Shown: positions 22,501 to 31,421, numbered from the stretch's first letter. The stretch: DNA of 61,030 nucleotides from Bacillus sp. AFS006103 (GCA_002559145.1 NTXX01000004.1:1-61030), one strand, 5' to 3'. A program made the numbers and translations. Notes: generated by a model from the letters alone, not told the origin.

Positions 22501-22534
22501 TGGTATTTTTAAAATTAATTACCTTTTTTACTAT

Positions 22535-24133
22535 TTACTTTAGATTGTCTATAGCTGCTCTTTCGATTGGGAGTCCGTTGGTATAACGTTTCATAAAATG
22601 CTCAAATCCCTCAACATCCTTCAGAACAGGAGACACAGTCGAACCAGCTCTTTCTGAAAATACATGGTGGCATAAATACTCTTCCAACGTTTCATTATTG
22701 GAATTGTTTTTCATATAAGCTGCAAGCAATGCGATCCCCCATGCTCCGCCCTCTCCTGCAGTTTCCATAACGGAAACAGGAACATTGAGAGCAGCGGCCA
22801 TGATGTCCTGTCCAACACCTTTTGTCTTAAACAGGCCGCCATGACCTAGGATTACATCTAGTTCCACTGCTTCTTGTTTAAGAAGAATATCCATACCAAT
22901 TTTCAAAGCGCCCAATGCTGTATATAAATGTACACGCATGAAATTAGCCAGGTTGAAATTGCTATCAGAAGAACGGACAAATAATGGACGACCTTCTTCA
23001 AAATTGGTAATGTGTTCACCGGAAAAATAACCATAAGCAAGTAAGCCGCCGCAATCCGGATCTCCTTGAAGGGCCAAATTATATAGAGTTCCATACAATT
23101 TATTCAAGTCAACATCCATACCCATTGCTTTTGAAAATTCGTCAAATAATTTGACCCATGCATTCAGGTCTGAAGAACAATTGTTGGAATGAGCCATCGC
23201 TACTAGGTTACCAGTAGGTGTGGTAACAAGGTCGATCTCGGTATAAACTTTGGAGAGTTCTTTTTCCAGTACGACCATTGCAAATACAGAAGTTCCAGCT
23301 GAGACATTACCCGTACGCTTCGCTACGCTGTTTGTTGCGACCATCCCTGTTCCTGCGTCACCTTCTGGCGGACAAAGTGGAATACCAGCCTTTAGCTCCC
23401 CGGTAACATCCAGAAGCTTCGCTCCTTCTTCTGTAAGTACACCAGCGGTTTCACCCGCTACCAATAACTTAGGTAGAATATCCTCAAGTTTCCAAGGCAG
23501 ATTATGAGGTGCAATCAATTCATCGAATTGTTTGACCATGGTTTGATTATAATTCTTCGAATTTAAGTCAATTGGAAATACACCGGATCCTTCACCAACT
23601 CCCAGAACCTTTTCTCCAGTCAGTTTCCAATGGATATAACCGGCTAGGGTTGTCTGGAAGCTAATGTCAGCAATATGTTTTTCCTGATTTATGATAGCTT
23701 GATACAGATGAGCAATACTCCATCTTTGGGGAATGTGGTAGTTAAACAGTTCTGTCAGTATTTTCGAAGACTGTTCAGTAATATTATTACGCCAGGTTCG
23801 AAAAGGTACCAGAAGCTCTCCATCTTTATCGAAAGTCATATAGCCATGCATCATTGCACTAAAACCGATTGCTCCTACTGTTTGGAGGGTAACTCCATAT
23901 TGCTGTTTTACATCTAGTGCCATTTTCTGATAGCTATCTTGTATGCCCTTCCAAATATCCTCTAGGCTATACGTCCAAATATTGTTCACATAGCTGTTTT
24001 CCCAGTCGTGGCTGCCAGAGGCGATTGGTGCATTATCTTCTCCAATGAGCACTGCTTTAATTCGGGTTGAACCAAGTTCGATACCAAGTGCTGTATTGCC
24101 ACTTTGAATGGCATTTTTCACATCCATACGCAT
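22535..24133 (-). CDS. araK: FGGY-family sugar kinase, probable L-ribulokinase of AraK type
   Basis: This 532-residue cytoplasmic kinase has the FGGY fold: N-terminal phosphate-binding [17 protein letters not shown], central [14 protein letters not shown] and a C-terminal ATP segment ([26 protein letters not shown]). It should phosphorylate L-ribulose between AraA and AraD. It does not resemble classical B. subtilis AraB at the N-terminus and looks more like the AraK ribulokinase described in Clostridium, a non-orthologous replacement. No other candidate kinase is in the locus. The start has AGGGGG seven bases upstream. It has its own AraR-controlled promoter. Assignment of substrate comes from context; xylulose is an alternative. 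Confidence 0.82.
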   Translation of the reverse strand: MRMDVKNAIQSGNTALGIELGSTRIKAVLIGEDNAPIASGSHDWENSYVNNIWTYSLEDIWKGIQDSYQKMALDVKQQYGVTLQTVGAIGFSAMMHGYMTFDKDGELLVPFRTWRNNITEQSSKILTELFNYHIPQRWSIAHLYQAIINQEKHIADISFQTTLAGYIHWKLTGEKVLGVGEGSGVFPIDLNSKNYNQTMVKQFDELIAPHNLPWKLEDILPKLLVAGETAGVLTEEGAKLLDVTGELKAGIPLCPPEGDAGTGMVATNSVAKRTGNVSAGTSVFAMVVLEKELSKVYTEIDLVTTPTGNLVAMAHSNNCSSDLNAWVKLFDEFSKAMGMDVDLNKLYGTLYNLALQGDPDCGGLLAYGYFSGEHITNFEEGRPLFVRSSDSNFNLANFMRVHLYTALGALKIGMDILLKQEAVELDVILGHGGLFKTKGVGQDIMAAALNVPVSVMETAGEGGAWGIALLAAYMKNNSNNETLEEYLCHHVFSERAGSTVSPVLKDVEGFEHFMKRYTNGLPIERAAIDNLK

Positions 24134-24260
24134 GTCATTTCCCCCTATTTTATAGAAACTTCTTTAACTTAGTTGATAGATATTATCCAGTTCATTTGCA
24201 GCATCAGTATTACTGCCTTGATAACATTAGTAGTTATCCTTACAACTCACTTAATCGCTT

Positions 24261-24279
24261 AAACTTGTACGTATAACTT
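24261..24279 (-). promoter_or_regulatory. AraR operator at kinase promoter
   Basis: Plus-strand AAACTTGTACGTATAACTT carries the same AraR core (CTTGTACGTATAAC) as the araDA operator and lies just after the -10 box of the promoter at 24287-24314. Confidence 0.7.
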
Positions 24280-24286
24280 AATTTAA

Positions 24287-24314
24287 ATTTTACCATCTAA
24301 GAATTTTTTTTCAA
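24287..24314 (-). promoter_or_regulatory. Sigma-A-type promoter of the kinase gene
   Basis: Minus-strand TTGAAA (24309-24314), a 16-bp spacer and TAAAAT (24287-24292) form a promoter followed by an AraR operator. It is nearly a duplicate of the araDA promoter in boxes, spacing and operator position. Confidence 0.62.
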
Positions 24315-24345
24315 TGCCCTTTTATAATAATTTAATAGATTGGAC

Positions 24346-24377
24346 TATTTATTTATTTATTTATTTATTTATTTATT
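24346..24377. repeat. (TATT)8 tetranucleotide microsatellite
   Basis: Eight uninterrupted copies of TATT (AAAT on the minus strand) span the last codons and stop of the GH43 gene. All reading frames through the repeat meet a TAA quickly, so copy-number change would alter only the last few residues. Confidence 0.95.
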
Positions 24378-25832
24378 ATTTTCTCTCCCCAAATCACAGT
24401 ACCTTCTTGATTCATTCCAGTGAAAACCAAAGTGCCCTTCCAATTCTCCCAATCCCATGATGGAATCACTTTTACAGTGAAATTCCAATAGTCTTTAGGT
24501 GCAACTCCGGGATCATATATTGACATTTGTAGTGTGTTCCTCCCGTTTAATTTCCAACGGCTTTTCCCTTTAGCGGTTTTAATTTCCCCATAAGGGAGTA
24601 ACTGGAGCTTGGTCGAGCTTTCCATAGCATCATCGAAGCGATTCAAAACAATCTGCTGCCACTCTCCAATTAAATTGGATTCCATCACTTTTTGCTCTTT
24701 TTCTCCAGCATATCTTTCAGGGGAAACTACTGGCCAGCCATCATCTGTCCAGAGGACCTTTCTAACATGTAAATGGGACCAATACTTATCCTCTCCGGTA
24801 CGGGCATTGTGAATTAAATAATAATTATCTCCATCTTGTAGTAATCCATTATGTCCTGTTCCCAGCCAGCCTGGATCTTTTCCGAAAGAATAAGACGCTA
24901 CAATCTTATTTCCTGTATTAAAGGAATCGTCACTCAGGTCAATCATGTCCTTATGGTTATAATCTAAAAATGGTCCTGTGATATTCTTAGAACGGGCAAC
25001 CCTCACATTATACGTATCTTCCAACCAGCCATAAGAAACAGTTAAATAAAAGTACCCTGTTTTTTTGTAATAGATTATCTCTGGACCTTCAATTCCAGCA
25101 TTCATGTCTTTTCTTTGAGCAAGCAGGGTTCCTTGATCATTAGGATCTACTAATTTACCAGTATTTTTATCTATCTTCGTAATAAAGATCCCGCCAAAGT
25201 AGGATCCATACACCATCCATGGCTGGTCACTTTTATCAATGGTTATATCTGGGTCAATCGCATTAACCGTATTTCCGTCGCCTTCTTTCGATTTAAAAAC
25301 TGCTCCTTCATCCTTCCAAGGGCCTTCGATCTTCTCACTTGTTGCAAGACCAATATAAGAATTCCTTTTCCCTACCTCAGAAACAGAATAATATAAATAG
25401 TATTTTCCATTCATTTGGATAACGTTAGGCGCCCAAAATGTTGTTCCATGTGTCCAATCCCATGCCTCTTGCGAAACTTGGTCAAAGACGCGGCCAACAA
25501 ATTCCCAATGAATCAAATCTCTAGATTTCCTGATTTGAATCCCAGGAGTGGGCGGTGCTCCGACCATATAATCAGTAGAAAACACATAATACCAGCGATC
25601 CTCTTTAATAATGGCCCCATCATGGGTAAAATTTGTCGTCCACTTTTTTTTCATCAAAAAGAATATCTGTATTTACATTTTTAACTGGCGTTTTTGTCGG
25701 TGCTGAAGGCACTTTAATTCCAGTAAAGTCATTAGTATTTGGATAGTAGTACCTTACACCGAAGATAGACGCTGGAATGATAATTACAGCAAACAGCAGA
25801 CCCATCAGCATCACTTTAGTTTTTGTCTTCAT
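24365..25832 (-). pseudogene. Membrane-anchored GH43 arabinanase split by a frameshift in an A8 run
   Basis: Two overlapping minus-strand frames together encode one GH43 protein. The first (25832 to 25620) starts at ATG with GGGAG upstream and gives an N-terminal membrane anchor (VMLMGLLFAVIIIPASIFG) and a linker ending DILFDEKK. The second (from about 25657, ending 24365) continues KWTTNFTHDGAII, the start of the catalytic domain; its HD is the expected general base, with AIDPDI and GIEGPEI later. A GH43 C-terminal barrel follows. The break is at GATG followed by eight A (around 25643-25650); with seven A the frames join into about 488 residues. It lies between araQ and the kinase gene. It may be a real mutation, slippage-rescued or a sequencing error. 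Without joining, the catalytic part has no export signal. Confidence 0.83.
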
Positions 25833-25883
25833 CCATTATTCTCCCAGTCACCTAAACGATATTAGCATTTTTTGATATAAGAA

Positions 25884-25919
25884 AAGGCACTTATCAAAAC
25901 AAGTGATAATGAGTGCCTT
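25884..25919 (-). terminator. Stem-loop between araQ and the GH43 gene
   Basis: An 8-bp outer stem (AAGGCACT / AGTGCCTT) and an inner TATCA/TGATA stem form an interrupted hairpin. The U-run after it is poor, so it may be an attenuator or an mRNA-end protector rather than a full terminator. Confidence 0.5.
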
Positions 25920-25987
25920 ACGTTTTCCTTCTATTAAACTAAACTATGAATGTTAAGCATAAAGGCACTAACAAAATTTAAGTAGGA

Positions 25988-26872
25988 TTAACCTTTAACA
26001 CCCGAAATAGCAATCGATTCAATGATTTGTTTTTGGAAGATAATGAATACGATTAACATCGGCAATAAAGCTACCATCGAAGCCGCCATGATCAGAGGGT
26101 AATCACTTTGAATTGCGTATGATGCGTTAAAGTTTGCAATAACTAGTTGCAATGTTTGTTTCTCTGGTGAGTTTAAATAAAGAATTGGACCTAAGTAATC
26201 ATTCCAAATCCCCATGAACCATAGGATTAACTGAGCAGCTATCGCTGGTTTAATTAGCGGAAAAATAATCTTGTAGAAGATTTGAAAATATGAGCATCCA
26301 TCGATTTTTGCTGCTTCAATGATTGAATTAGGAATACTTGTTAGGAATTGCCGTAAAAAGAAAATCATGAATATGTTGCCAAACAATCCAGGAATAATTA
26401 ATGGTAAAAGGCTATCAACCCAGCCAATTTTTGAAAACATAATAAATTGTGGGATCATAAGAACTGGATACGGAATCATAACGGATGCAAACAGCATGAT
26501 AAAAATTTTATTCTTACCAGCGAAGTGTAGCTTTGAAAAGGCAAACGCTGCTAAACTGGAAGTGAATGTTCCGATTACCGTTACTGTCACAGCTACAATT
26601 AAACTATTTCCTATACCAGATAAGAGCGGACCCATATCCCAGATTTCGGTATATTTACTAAAAGAAATTGTATCAGGGATCCATACTGGCGGTAAGGCAA
26701 AGACATCTTCTTTTGATTTAAGAGATGTGGAAAACATCCATAATAACGGCGCTACCATGAAGATTGCTCCAATACTTAGGAGGAGAAAAACAAAGATATT
26801 TGTAATTCTATTTTTCTTTTTTTCAGACATAGGTTCTGCTTTAACCGTCTTTTTTGCAATAGCAACTTCCAT
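25988..26872 (-). CDS. araQ: Arabino-oligosaccharide ABC transporter permease AraQ
   Basis: This 294-residue membrane permease of the MalG type has six predicted transmembrane segments and the conserved EAA loop (SIIEAAKIDGCSYFQIFYKI) that contacts the ATPase. With AraP and the lipoprotein AraN it imports arabino-oligosaccharides. The start has AAAGGGG upstream. No ATP-binding subunit is encoded here; Bacillus sugar importers of this type commonly share MsmX, so that is the likely partner. It is 38 bp from araP. Confidence 0.92.
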   Translation of the reverse strand: MEVAIAKKTVKAEPMSEKKKNRITNIFVFLLLSIGAIFMVAPLLWMFSTSLKSKEDVFALPPVWIPDTISFSKYTEIWDMGPLLSGIGNSLIVAVTVTVIGTFTSSLAAFAFSKLHFAGKNKIFIMLFASVMIPYPVLMIPQFIMFSKIGWVDSLLPLIIPGLFGNIFMIFFLRQFLTSIPNSIIEAAKIDGCSYFQIFYKIIFPLIKPAIAAQLILWFMGIWNDYLGPILYLNSPEKQTLQLVIANFNASYAIQSDYPLIMAASMVALLPMLIVFIIFQKQIIESIAISGVKG

Positions 26873-26910
26873 TTTTCAAGCCCCTTTCTATAACACTTTT
26901 ATTCCCGTTC

Positions 26911-27801
26911 TTAATCCAAATCAAAAGAATTTTTCTCGTTGATCTTAAACTGGATTAAGGTAACAATAAAGATGAAAAGTCCCAGTACCAAGGCCATTGC
27001 AGATGCATAACCTAATTGGAAATTACCAAATGCTTTCTGCCAGATGTAGAATACAACGGATGCCGAGCTATATTCAGGACCGCCAGTTGGTGTCATAACG
27101 TTAATTTCTGTAAAGATTTGAGCTCCGCCAATAATATTTGTTACGATGATGAAGAATGTTACTGGTTTCACCATTGGCAATGTGATGTACCAAAAAGATT
27201 TGAAGGCGTTAGCCCCATCTAATTTTGCCGCTTCATAGAATGATTTGGGAACACTTTGTAGTGCTGCTAAGTACAATAACATCGTGTAGCCTAAGCCCTT
27301 CCATACTGCCATAATAATTAAGGCAGGTTTAACTGTGCCTGTATTTTGCAGCCAGTTTGGACCCTTAATGCCAAAAAGATCTAAAAATTGGTTAACTAAA
27401 CCATAATCGCCATTGTAAGCCCATTGCCATAGAATCGAAATTGCAGCAAGTGAAGAAATAACCGGGATATAATAGATAACTCGGAAGGTATTCGTTCCAG
27501 GAATCCCTCTATTTAATGCTAAAGCAAGCAGTAGTGCTAATACGATACCAATCGGAATTCCCAGCATCATAAAGATGGTATTATACATAGACTTATAGAA
27601 ATATTCATCTTGAAATAGATTCTTAAAGTTTTCTAGTCCAATAAAATTCATCTGTCCTAAACCGTTCCAATCTGTAAATGCTCCGTAGATTGAATACAAT
27701 AAAGGAACCATAGCAAATATGAGGAATCCTAAAACCGGTGCCGCTATAAATAAATAGGCGTATCTTTGTTCGGTACGATACAGCTTGGATGATGATTTCA
27801 T
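26911..27801 (-). CDS. araP: Arabino-oligosaccharide ABC transporter permease AraP
   Basis: This MalF-type permease of about 296 residues has six predicted membrane helices and an EAA loop (SFYEAAKLDGANAFKSFWYI). It pairs with AraQ. I chose the ATG of MKSSSKLYRTEQRY, preceded by AAAGGGTGG; an in-frame ATG at 27837 would add twelve polar residues. It is separated from araN by a strong stem-loop, which probably lets the binding protein be made in excess. The cytoplasmic N-terminus and TM topology are normal for the family. Confidence 0.92.
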   Translation of the reverse strand: MKSSSKLYRTEQRYAYLFIAAPVLGFLIFAMVPLLYSIYGAFTDWNGLGQMNFIGLENFKNLFQDEYFYKSMYNTIFMMLGIPIGIVLALLLALALNRGIPGTNTFRVIYYIPVISSLAAISILWQWAYNGDYGLVNQFLDLFGIKGPNWLQNTGTVKPALIIMAVWKGLGYTMLLYLAALQSVPKSFYEAAKLDGANAFKSFWYITLPMVKPVTFFIIVTNIIGGAQIFTEINVMTPTGGPEYSSASVVFYIWQKAFGNFQLGYASAMALVLGLFIFIVTLIQFKINEKNSFDLD

Positions 27802-27886
27802 CTTTCCCCACCCTTTCGCGTGTCTTGTCGAGTACATTTCCCTTTCTCTAAATTTCTTATGACTAAAAAAGTTAGATAAAAGGAAT

Positions 27887-27925
27887 AAATGGTGCTAGGA
27901 GTACTTCTAGCATCTAGCACCATTT
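27887..27925 (-). terminator. Intercistronic stem-loop between araN and araP
   Basis: A perfect 12-bp stem (AAATGGTGCTAG / CTAGCACCATTT) with a 15-base loop lies between the lipoprotein gene and the permeases. No U-run follows on the minus strand, so it likely stabilises the araN message rather than terminating it. Confidence 0.65.
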
Positions 27926-27944
27926 ACACTATGTCAAAACAATA

Positions 27945-29303
27945 TTATTTCTTTGCAGATTGTTTTTCTTGTTGAATGGCTGCGTCTAATAGTTTTTGCA
28001 TTTTTGGCTGTTCTTCTTTTACATACTGAGCCGCTGTTTTCTTGCCGTCAAGTACAGGCTGAATGTTTTTGAAGAATTCATCATACCATTCACTAGTATA
28101 AGTGTATTCACCTGGGAAGCTACGGCCATAATTATTGATAATATCTAAGAATTCTTGTTTGTTAGCTGGTTTTGTAGAAGTATTAGCTGCCCACTCTTCT
28201 GCAACTGTCATGCTATTCGGAAGTTGAATTTGTGCATCAACTAATGCTTGTTGTCCTTCCTGATCAGCAGATAGATAGGTTGCTAATTCAGCAGCCGCTT
28301 TTTGGTTCTTAGTAGTTTTAGCTACACCTATTCCAAGTGAACCAATCCATGCAGCAGGTTCACCAGTTGAACCAACAGGCCATGGAATTAAGTCATAGTC
28401 AAACGGTAATGATGAATATGTTGCCATATCCCAAGGACCTACAGGGAAGAATGCTAATTGACCTTTCATCCATCTTTGGTATGTGTCAAGAGTTTGTGCT
28501 TCTGAGATAGATGGAGTAACTTTGAATTTGGTTTGCTGATCTGCAAACCATTGTAACGCTTCAACAAATTTAGGGTCATCAATAGTGACTTTTGTATGTG
28601 TTTCATCAATAAAGTCTGCGCCATTGCTCCAAACGATTGGCTGTAATGACCATTGAACGTTAAATCCGGTTCCGTATTGATTAACTTTACCGTCACCGTT
28701 TGTGTCTTTTGTTAATTGTTTTGCAACATTGATAAATTCGTCCAAAGTATATGGCTTATCTTTGTCTGGAAGAGGAACTCCAGCCTTTTCAAACATTGTT
28801 TTATTGTAACCAAGTGCAAATCCACTGATATCTTTTGGTAATCCATAGATTGCACCTTTGCCAAGTTCTTTTCCATCAAAACGGTATTTGTTTACACCTT
28901 TTTCCCACATATCGGCTAATTTAACATCTTTTGAGCCTTCAACATATTTTGTAATATCTAGTAAAATTCCAGAGTTTACATATGCTTTTACTTGCGCTGG
29001 GTTATAGAAGAAAACATCAGGAATTTTGTGTCCTGCAATCGCAGCTTTTAATTTTGTATCATATTGGTCTGGAGCTACAGAGACAACAGTTACTTTTACA
29101 TTTGGATGAGACTCTTCGTATTTCTTAACAGTTGATTTATAGGCTTCTAATTCTTTAGGCTGACCGCGGAACATAAAAGTAAGTTCTGTTTTACCGCTTG
29201 AGCCCTCACTATTACTTTTGTTACTACATCCCGCAAGAGCGGAGCTTACTACCATAATCGCAAGCAATATAAGTAAACTGATTTTTTTAGATGCTTTAAA
29301 CAA
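27945..29303 (-). CDS. araN: Arabino-oligosaccharide-binding lipoprotein AraN
   Basis: This 452-residue extracellular solute-binding protein of the MalE-like class has a lipoprotein signal peptide with lipobox LAGC and Cys26 as the lipidation site, followed by a Ser/Gly-rich linker. It captures arabino-oligosaccharides and delivers them to AraPQ. The start is a TTG with GGAGGG six bases upstream. It heads the minus-strand transport operon and diverges from araR. Its promoter at 29564-29592 contains an AraR operator between the -35 and -10. Confidence 0.92.
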   Translation of the reverse strand: MFKASKKISLLILLAIMVVSSALAGCSNKSNSEGSSGKTELTFMFRGQPKELEAYKSTVKKYEESHPNVKVTVVSVAPDQYDTKLKAAIAGHKIPDVFFYNPAQVKAYVNSGILLDITKYVEGSKDVKLADMWEKGVNKYRFDGKELGKGAIYGLPKDISGFALGYNKTMFEKAGVPLPDKDKPYTLDEFINVAKQLTKDTNGDGKVNQYGTGFNVQWSLQPIVWSNGADFIDETHTKVTIDDPKFVEALQWFADQQTKFKVTPSISEAQTLDTYQRWMKGQLAFFPVGPWDMATYSSLPFDYDLIPWPVGSTGEPAAWIGSLGIGVAKTTKNQKAAAELATYLSADQEGQQALVDAQIQLPNSMTVAEEWAANTSTKPANKQEFLDIINNYGRSFPGEYTYTSEWYDEFFKNIQPVLDGKKTAAQYVKEEQPKMQKLLDAAIQQEKQSAKK

Positions 29304-29418
29304 ATAAATCCCTCCAATAATTGATTTGAAAAAATGTAAAAGTAAAAACCAATGAAGGCGTAACCACTTTTAATAAAAAATAAAGCGTTAATTTTAGTAA
29401 ACTAGATAACTCTTTAAT

Positions 29419-29436
29419 AGATGTACGGACATGTAA
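29419..29436. promoter_or_regulatory. AraR-like operator in araN leader
   Basis: AGATGTACGGACATGTAA contains a TGTACGGACA core, 8 of 10 symmetric, resembling TTGTNCGTNCAA. It lies about 130 bp downstream of the araN promoter, suited to looping with the upstream operators. Confidence 0.55.
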
Positions 29437-29538
29437 AGGCGATTAGTTTTGAATCCCTCCTTAAAAGCCCCCCTTTATACGATTTTAAAATCTTAAATTT
29501 GACGTTTGCTTGGGCTTTCTTATCGTTTTTACAAACTG

Positions 29539-29552
29539 TGAAAGCGTATTCC
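29539..29552 (+). promoter_or_regulatory. cre-like CcpA site downstream of araN promoter
   Basis: TGAAAGCGTATTCC matches the degenerate cre TGWAARCGYTWWCW at 12 of 14 positions. It starts about a dozen bases past the araN -10, where bound CcpA would block transcription. Confidence 0.55.
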
Positions 29553-29563
29553 TTATATTCCAA

Positions 29564-29592
29564 ATATTAATATACCTGTTCGTACATGTCAA
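29564..29592 (-). promoter_or_regulatory. araN promoter with AraR operator in its spacer
   Basis: On the minus strand a perfect TTGACA (29587-29592), a 17-bp spacer and TAATAT (29564-29569) form a sigma-A promoter. The spacer contains the AraR core of the operator at 29574-29590. Confidence 0.62.
29574..29590. promoter_or_regulatory. AraR operator inside araN promoter
   Basis: ACCTGTTCGTACATGTC carries the symmetric TGTTCGTACA core. It sits between and over the araN -35 and -10, so AraR binding would exclude RNA polymerase. Confidence 0.65.
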
Positions 29593-29613
29593 TCACTTTT
29601 CTATTTATTATTT

Positions 29614-29632
29614 TTTTGTACGTACGTGTAAA
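29614..29632. promoter_or_regulatory. AraR operator upstream of araN promoter
   Basis: TTTTGTACGTACGTGTAAA includes TTGTACGTAC, the closest match to the AraR consensus in the window. It lies just upstream of the araN -35 and about three helical turns from the operator in the promoter spacer. Confidence 0.68.
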
Positions 29633-29769
29633 ATGTTAAATTAATAACCTTTATACAATAATCATTAAAATGCGTTGCATGGCATTTAGCTCATCTTCTG
29701 ATAAAAGTTTATCCGAATGACATTATTCTAGCAAATTATTGGAGTAGTTACATCATCTTTCTAATGAAT

Positions 29770-29798
29770 TCGACATTTTTTAATTTCTTTATTATAAT
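29770..29798 (+). promoter_or_regulatory. araR promoter
   Basis: TCGACA (29770-29775), a 17-bp spacer and a consensus TATAAT (29793-29798) face araR. An AraR operator lies about 50 bp downstream, consistent with autorepression by roadblock. Confidence 0.62.
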
Positions 29799-29846
29799 TT
29801 CCCATAGTTTTTTTTTATTAATTTTGTTACGATAGTATTATATAAG

Positions 29847-29865
29847 TGTTGTACGTATAAGTTAT
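29847..29865 (+). promoter_or_regulatory. AraR operator for autoregulation
   Basis: The segment with core TTGTACGTATAAG lies between the araR promoter and the araR start and is nearly the same as the operators before araD and the kinase gene. Confidence 0.65.
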
Positions 29866-29900
29866 AACTTTTTCATACAAACTGAGAGAAGGTGATACCA

Positions 29901-31034
29901 ATGGCCAAGGAAACTAAATATAATATGGTAAAAGAAAAAGTAACAGAATGGATCACAAGTGGAAAAGTAAAACCGGGCGATAAGATTTATTCTGAAAATG
30001 AACTCGTTAAAATGTTTGGGGTAAGCAGACATACCGTACGTCAAGCAGTTGGAGATTTGGTACATGAAGGGTGGCTGTACCGTGAACAAGGAGCAGGCAC
30101 TTTTTGCTCTAATAAGATTTTACAACCAAATGAGGAATCGGAGACTATCTCTCCTATACAAACTTTAAATACAAACGGGAAAAACATCGGGGTTATTACT
30201 ACCTATATTTCAGATTATATTTTTCCGTCCATCATCAAAGGAATTGAATCCTATTTAACAGCACAAGGTTATTCGCTAACATTTGCTTGTACGGATAATG
30301 ATGTGGAGAAAGAAAAACAATGCCTGCAAACGATGCTGAGCAGGAATATTGATGGTCTAATAGTGGAACCAACTAGAAGTAGCAATTACAACCCTAACAT
30401 TCATTACTACTTACAATTAGAGCAAAATAATATTCCATATCTAATGATTAACCAGTTTTATTCACAGTTGATGCCTCCTCATATCATTATGAATGATGAA
30501 CACGGAGGTTTTATTGCAACTGAACATTTAATCAATATTGGCCACGAGAAAATTATTGGCCTTTTCAAAACCGATGACCTTCAGGGAGTCAATCGGATGC
30601 AAGGGTTTATCCGAGCATTTAGAGAACATAACCTCTCGTTTTTCCCGGATATGGTGATTACTTATAAAACAGAAGATAAAGATAGTAATCTAATGGAGCA
30701 ATTACAGAAGTTTTTCACGACAGAAAATAAACCAACTGCTATCGTCTGTTATAATGATCAACTCGCTTTACAGGTTATAGTTATGTTAAGAGAACTTGGT
30801 TTAAATATTCCAGAAGATGTATCCATTGTTGGTTACGATGATTCTTCCTTAGCAGAAGCAACAGATATCAAACTAACATCTGTTACACATCCGAAAATGG
30901 ATATGGGGATTGAAGCGGCTAAATGGATTGTTTCTGCTGTTGAAAAAAGAGGCAGCATTGCTCATACAACTGTTTATGAACCTGAGCTCGTCGTTCGAAA
31001 TTCTACTGCTTTAATAGAAAATTCTCATCATTAA
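29901..31034 (+). CDS. araR: Arabinose operon repressor AraR
   Basis: This 377-residue transcriptional repressor has the AraR architecture: a GntR-type winged helix at about residues 5-70 (KPGDKIYSENELVKMFGVSR, VRQAVGDLVHEGWLYR) joined to a LacI/GalR-type periplasmic-binding fold (about 95-377) that should bind L-arabinose as inducer. I chose the ATG of MAKETKYN, six bases after AAGGTG; the frame is also open from a GTG nine bases earlier. It diverges from araN, and AraR-like operators occur before araN, araR, araD and the kinase gene. The downstream terminator is strong. Confidence 0.94.
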   Translation: MAKETKYNMVKEKVTEWITSGKVKPGDKIYSENELVKMFGVSRHTVRQAVGDLVHEGWLYREQGAGTFCSNKILQPNEESETISPIQTLNTNGKNIGVITTYISDYIFPSIIKGIESYLTAQGYSLTFACTDNDVEKEKQCLQTMLSRNIDGLIVEPTRSSNYNPNIHYYLQLEQNNIPYLMINQFYSQLMPPHIIMNDEHGGFIATEHLINIGHEKIIGLFKTDDLQGVNRMQGFIRAFREHNLSFFPDMVITYKTEDKDSNLMEQLQKFFTTENKPTAIVCYNDQLALQVIVMLRELGLNIPEDVSIVGYDDSSLAEATDIKLTSVTHPKMDMGIEAAKWIVSAVEKRGSIAHTTVYEPELVVRNSTALIENSHH

Positions 31035-31073
31035 GCTAATAAGGTTCCTTGTAATACGCGTACTTTTTTCAAT

Positions 31074-31112
31074 AAAAAATGGTGTCCTGATACATTTGGG
31101 ACACCATTTTTT
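31074..31112. terminator. Bidirectional terminator after araR
   Basis: A 14-bp stem (AAAAAATGGTGTCC / GGGACACCATTTTTT) with a ten-base loop is flanked by A and T runs. It ends araR and the converging GH27 remnant. Confidence 0.9.
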
Positions 31113-31118
31113 ATGTTT

Positions 31119-31421
31119 TTATATTAATTTAATTAGGATTGAGCCATGCGGTGGAATCAGTTTCTTTATACCAGCTGTTATTTCACCTAGATCTTCCTGG
31201 TTCCACAAATCTTTTGCTTTTTCTTTAAAAGAAAATCCCAGTTGTTTTAATGTAACCTCTACTTCTGCTGTCTCATCTGTCGCATTAAACAGAGCTGCAT
31301 ACGTATGATTACCCTGGTCTTTTGCCATCCAGACAATTTTATCATCCTTGCGATAGACAAGACGGTTACTGTGGCTATTCCATCCTAATGGAGGAGTTGT
31401 TGCAAATGTATGGTGTTTCAT
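31119..31421 (-). pseudogene. Internally deleted GH27 alpha-galactosidase remnant
   Basis: This 100-residue frame begins MKHHTFATTPPLGWNS, the hallmark N-terminus of GH27 alpha-galactosidase/beta-L-arabinopyranosidase, and then passes at once to what looks like the family's C-terminal beta-sandwich (VWMAKDQGNHTYAALFNATDE to LIPPHGSILIKLI). About 250-300 residues with the catalytic (beta/alpha)8 barrel and both Asp residues are missing, and the junction is in frame near WNSHSN. The ribosome binding site (AGAAGGAG) and terminator remain, so a short protein may still be made, but it cannot be an enzyme. It sits at the edge of the arabinose locus, where such a gene would fit plant polysaccharide use. 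Confidence 0.78.

Larger units (their letters stand above)
29304..29900. promoter_or_regulatory. araN-araR divergent control region
   Basis: This 597-bp gap holds four AraR-like operators (29419, 29574, 29614, 29847), a cre-like site (29539), an araN promoter (29564-29592) and an araR promoter (29770-29798). A long-range inverted repeat AAAGCCC / GGGCTTT (about 29464 and 29512) lies in the araN leader. No gene is visible in it. Confidence 0.7.

Noticed and set aside
29398..29433. Possible 12-codon reading frame (MSVHLLKSYLVY) in the araN leader
   Set aside because: Its ATG has no ribosome binding site at proper spacing and it overlaps an AraR operator.
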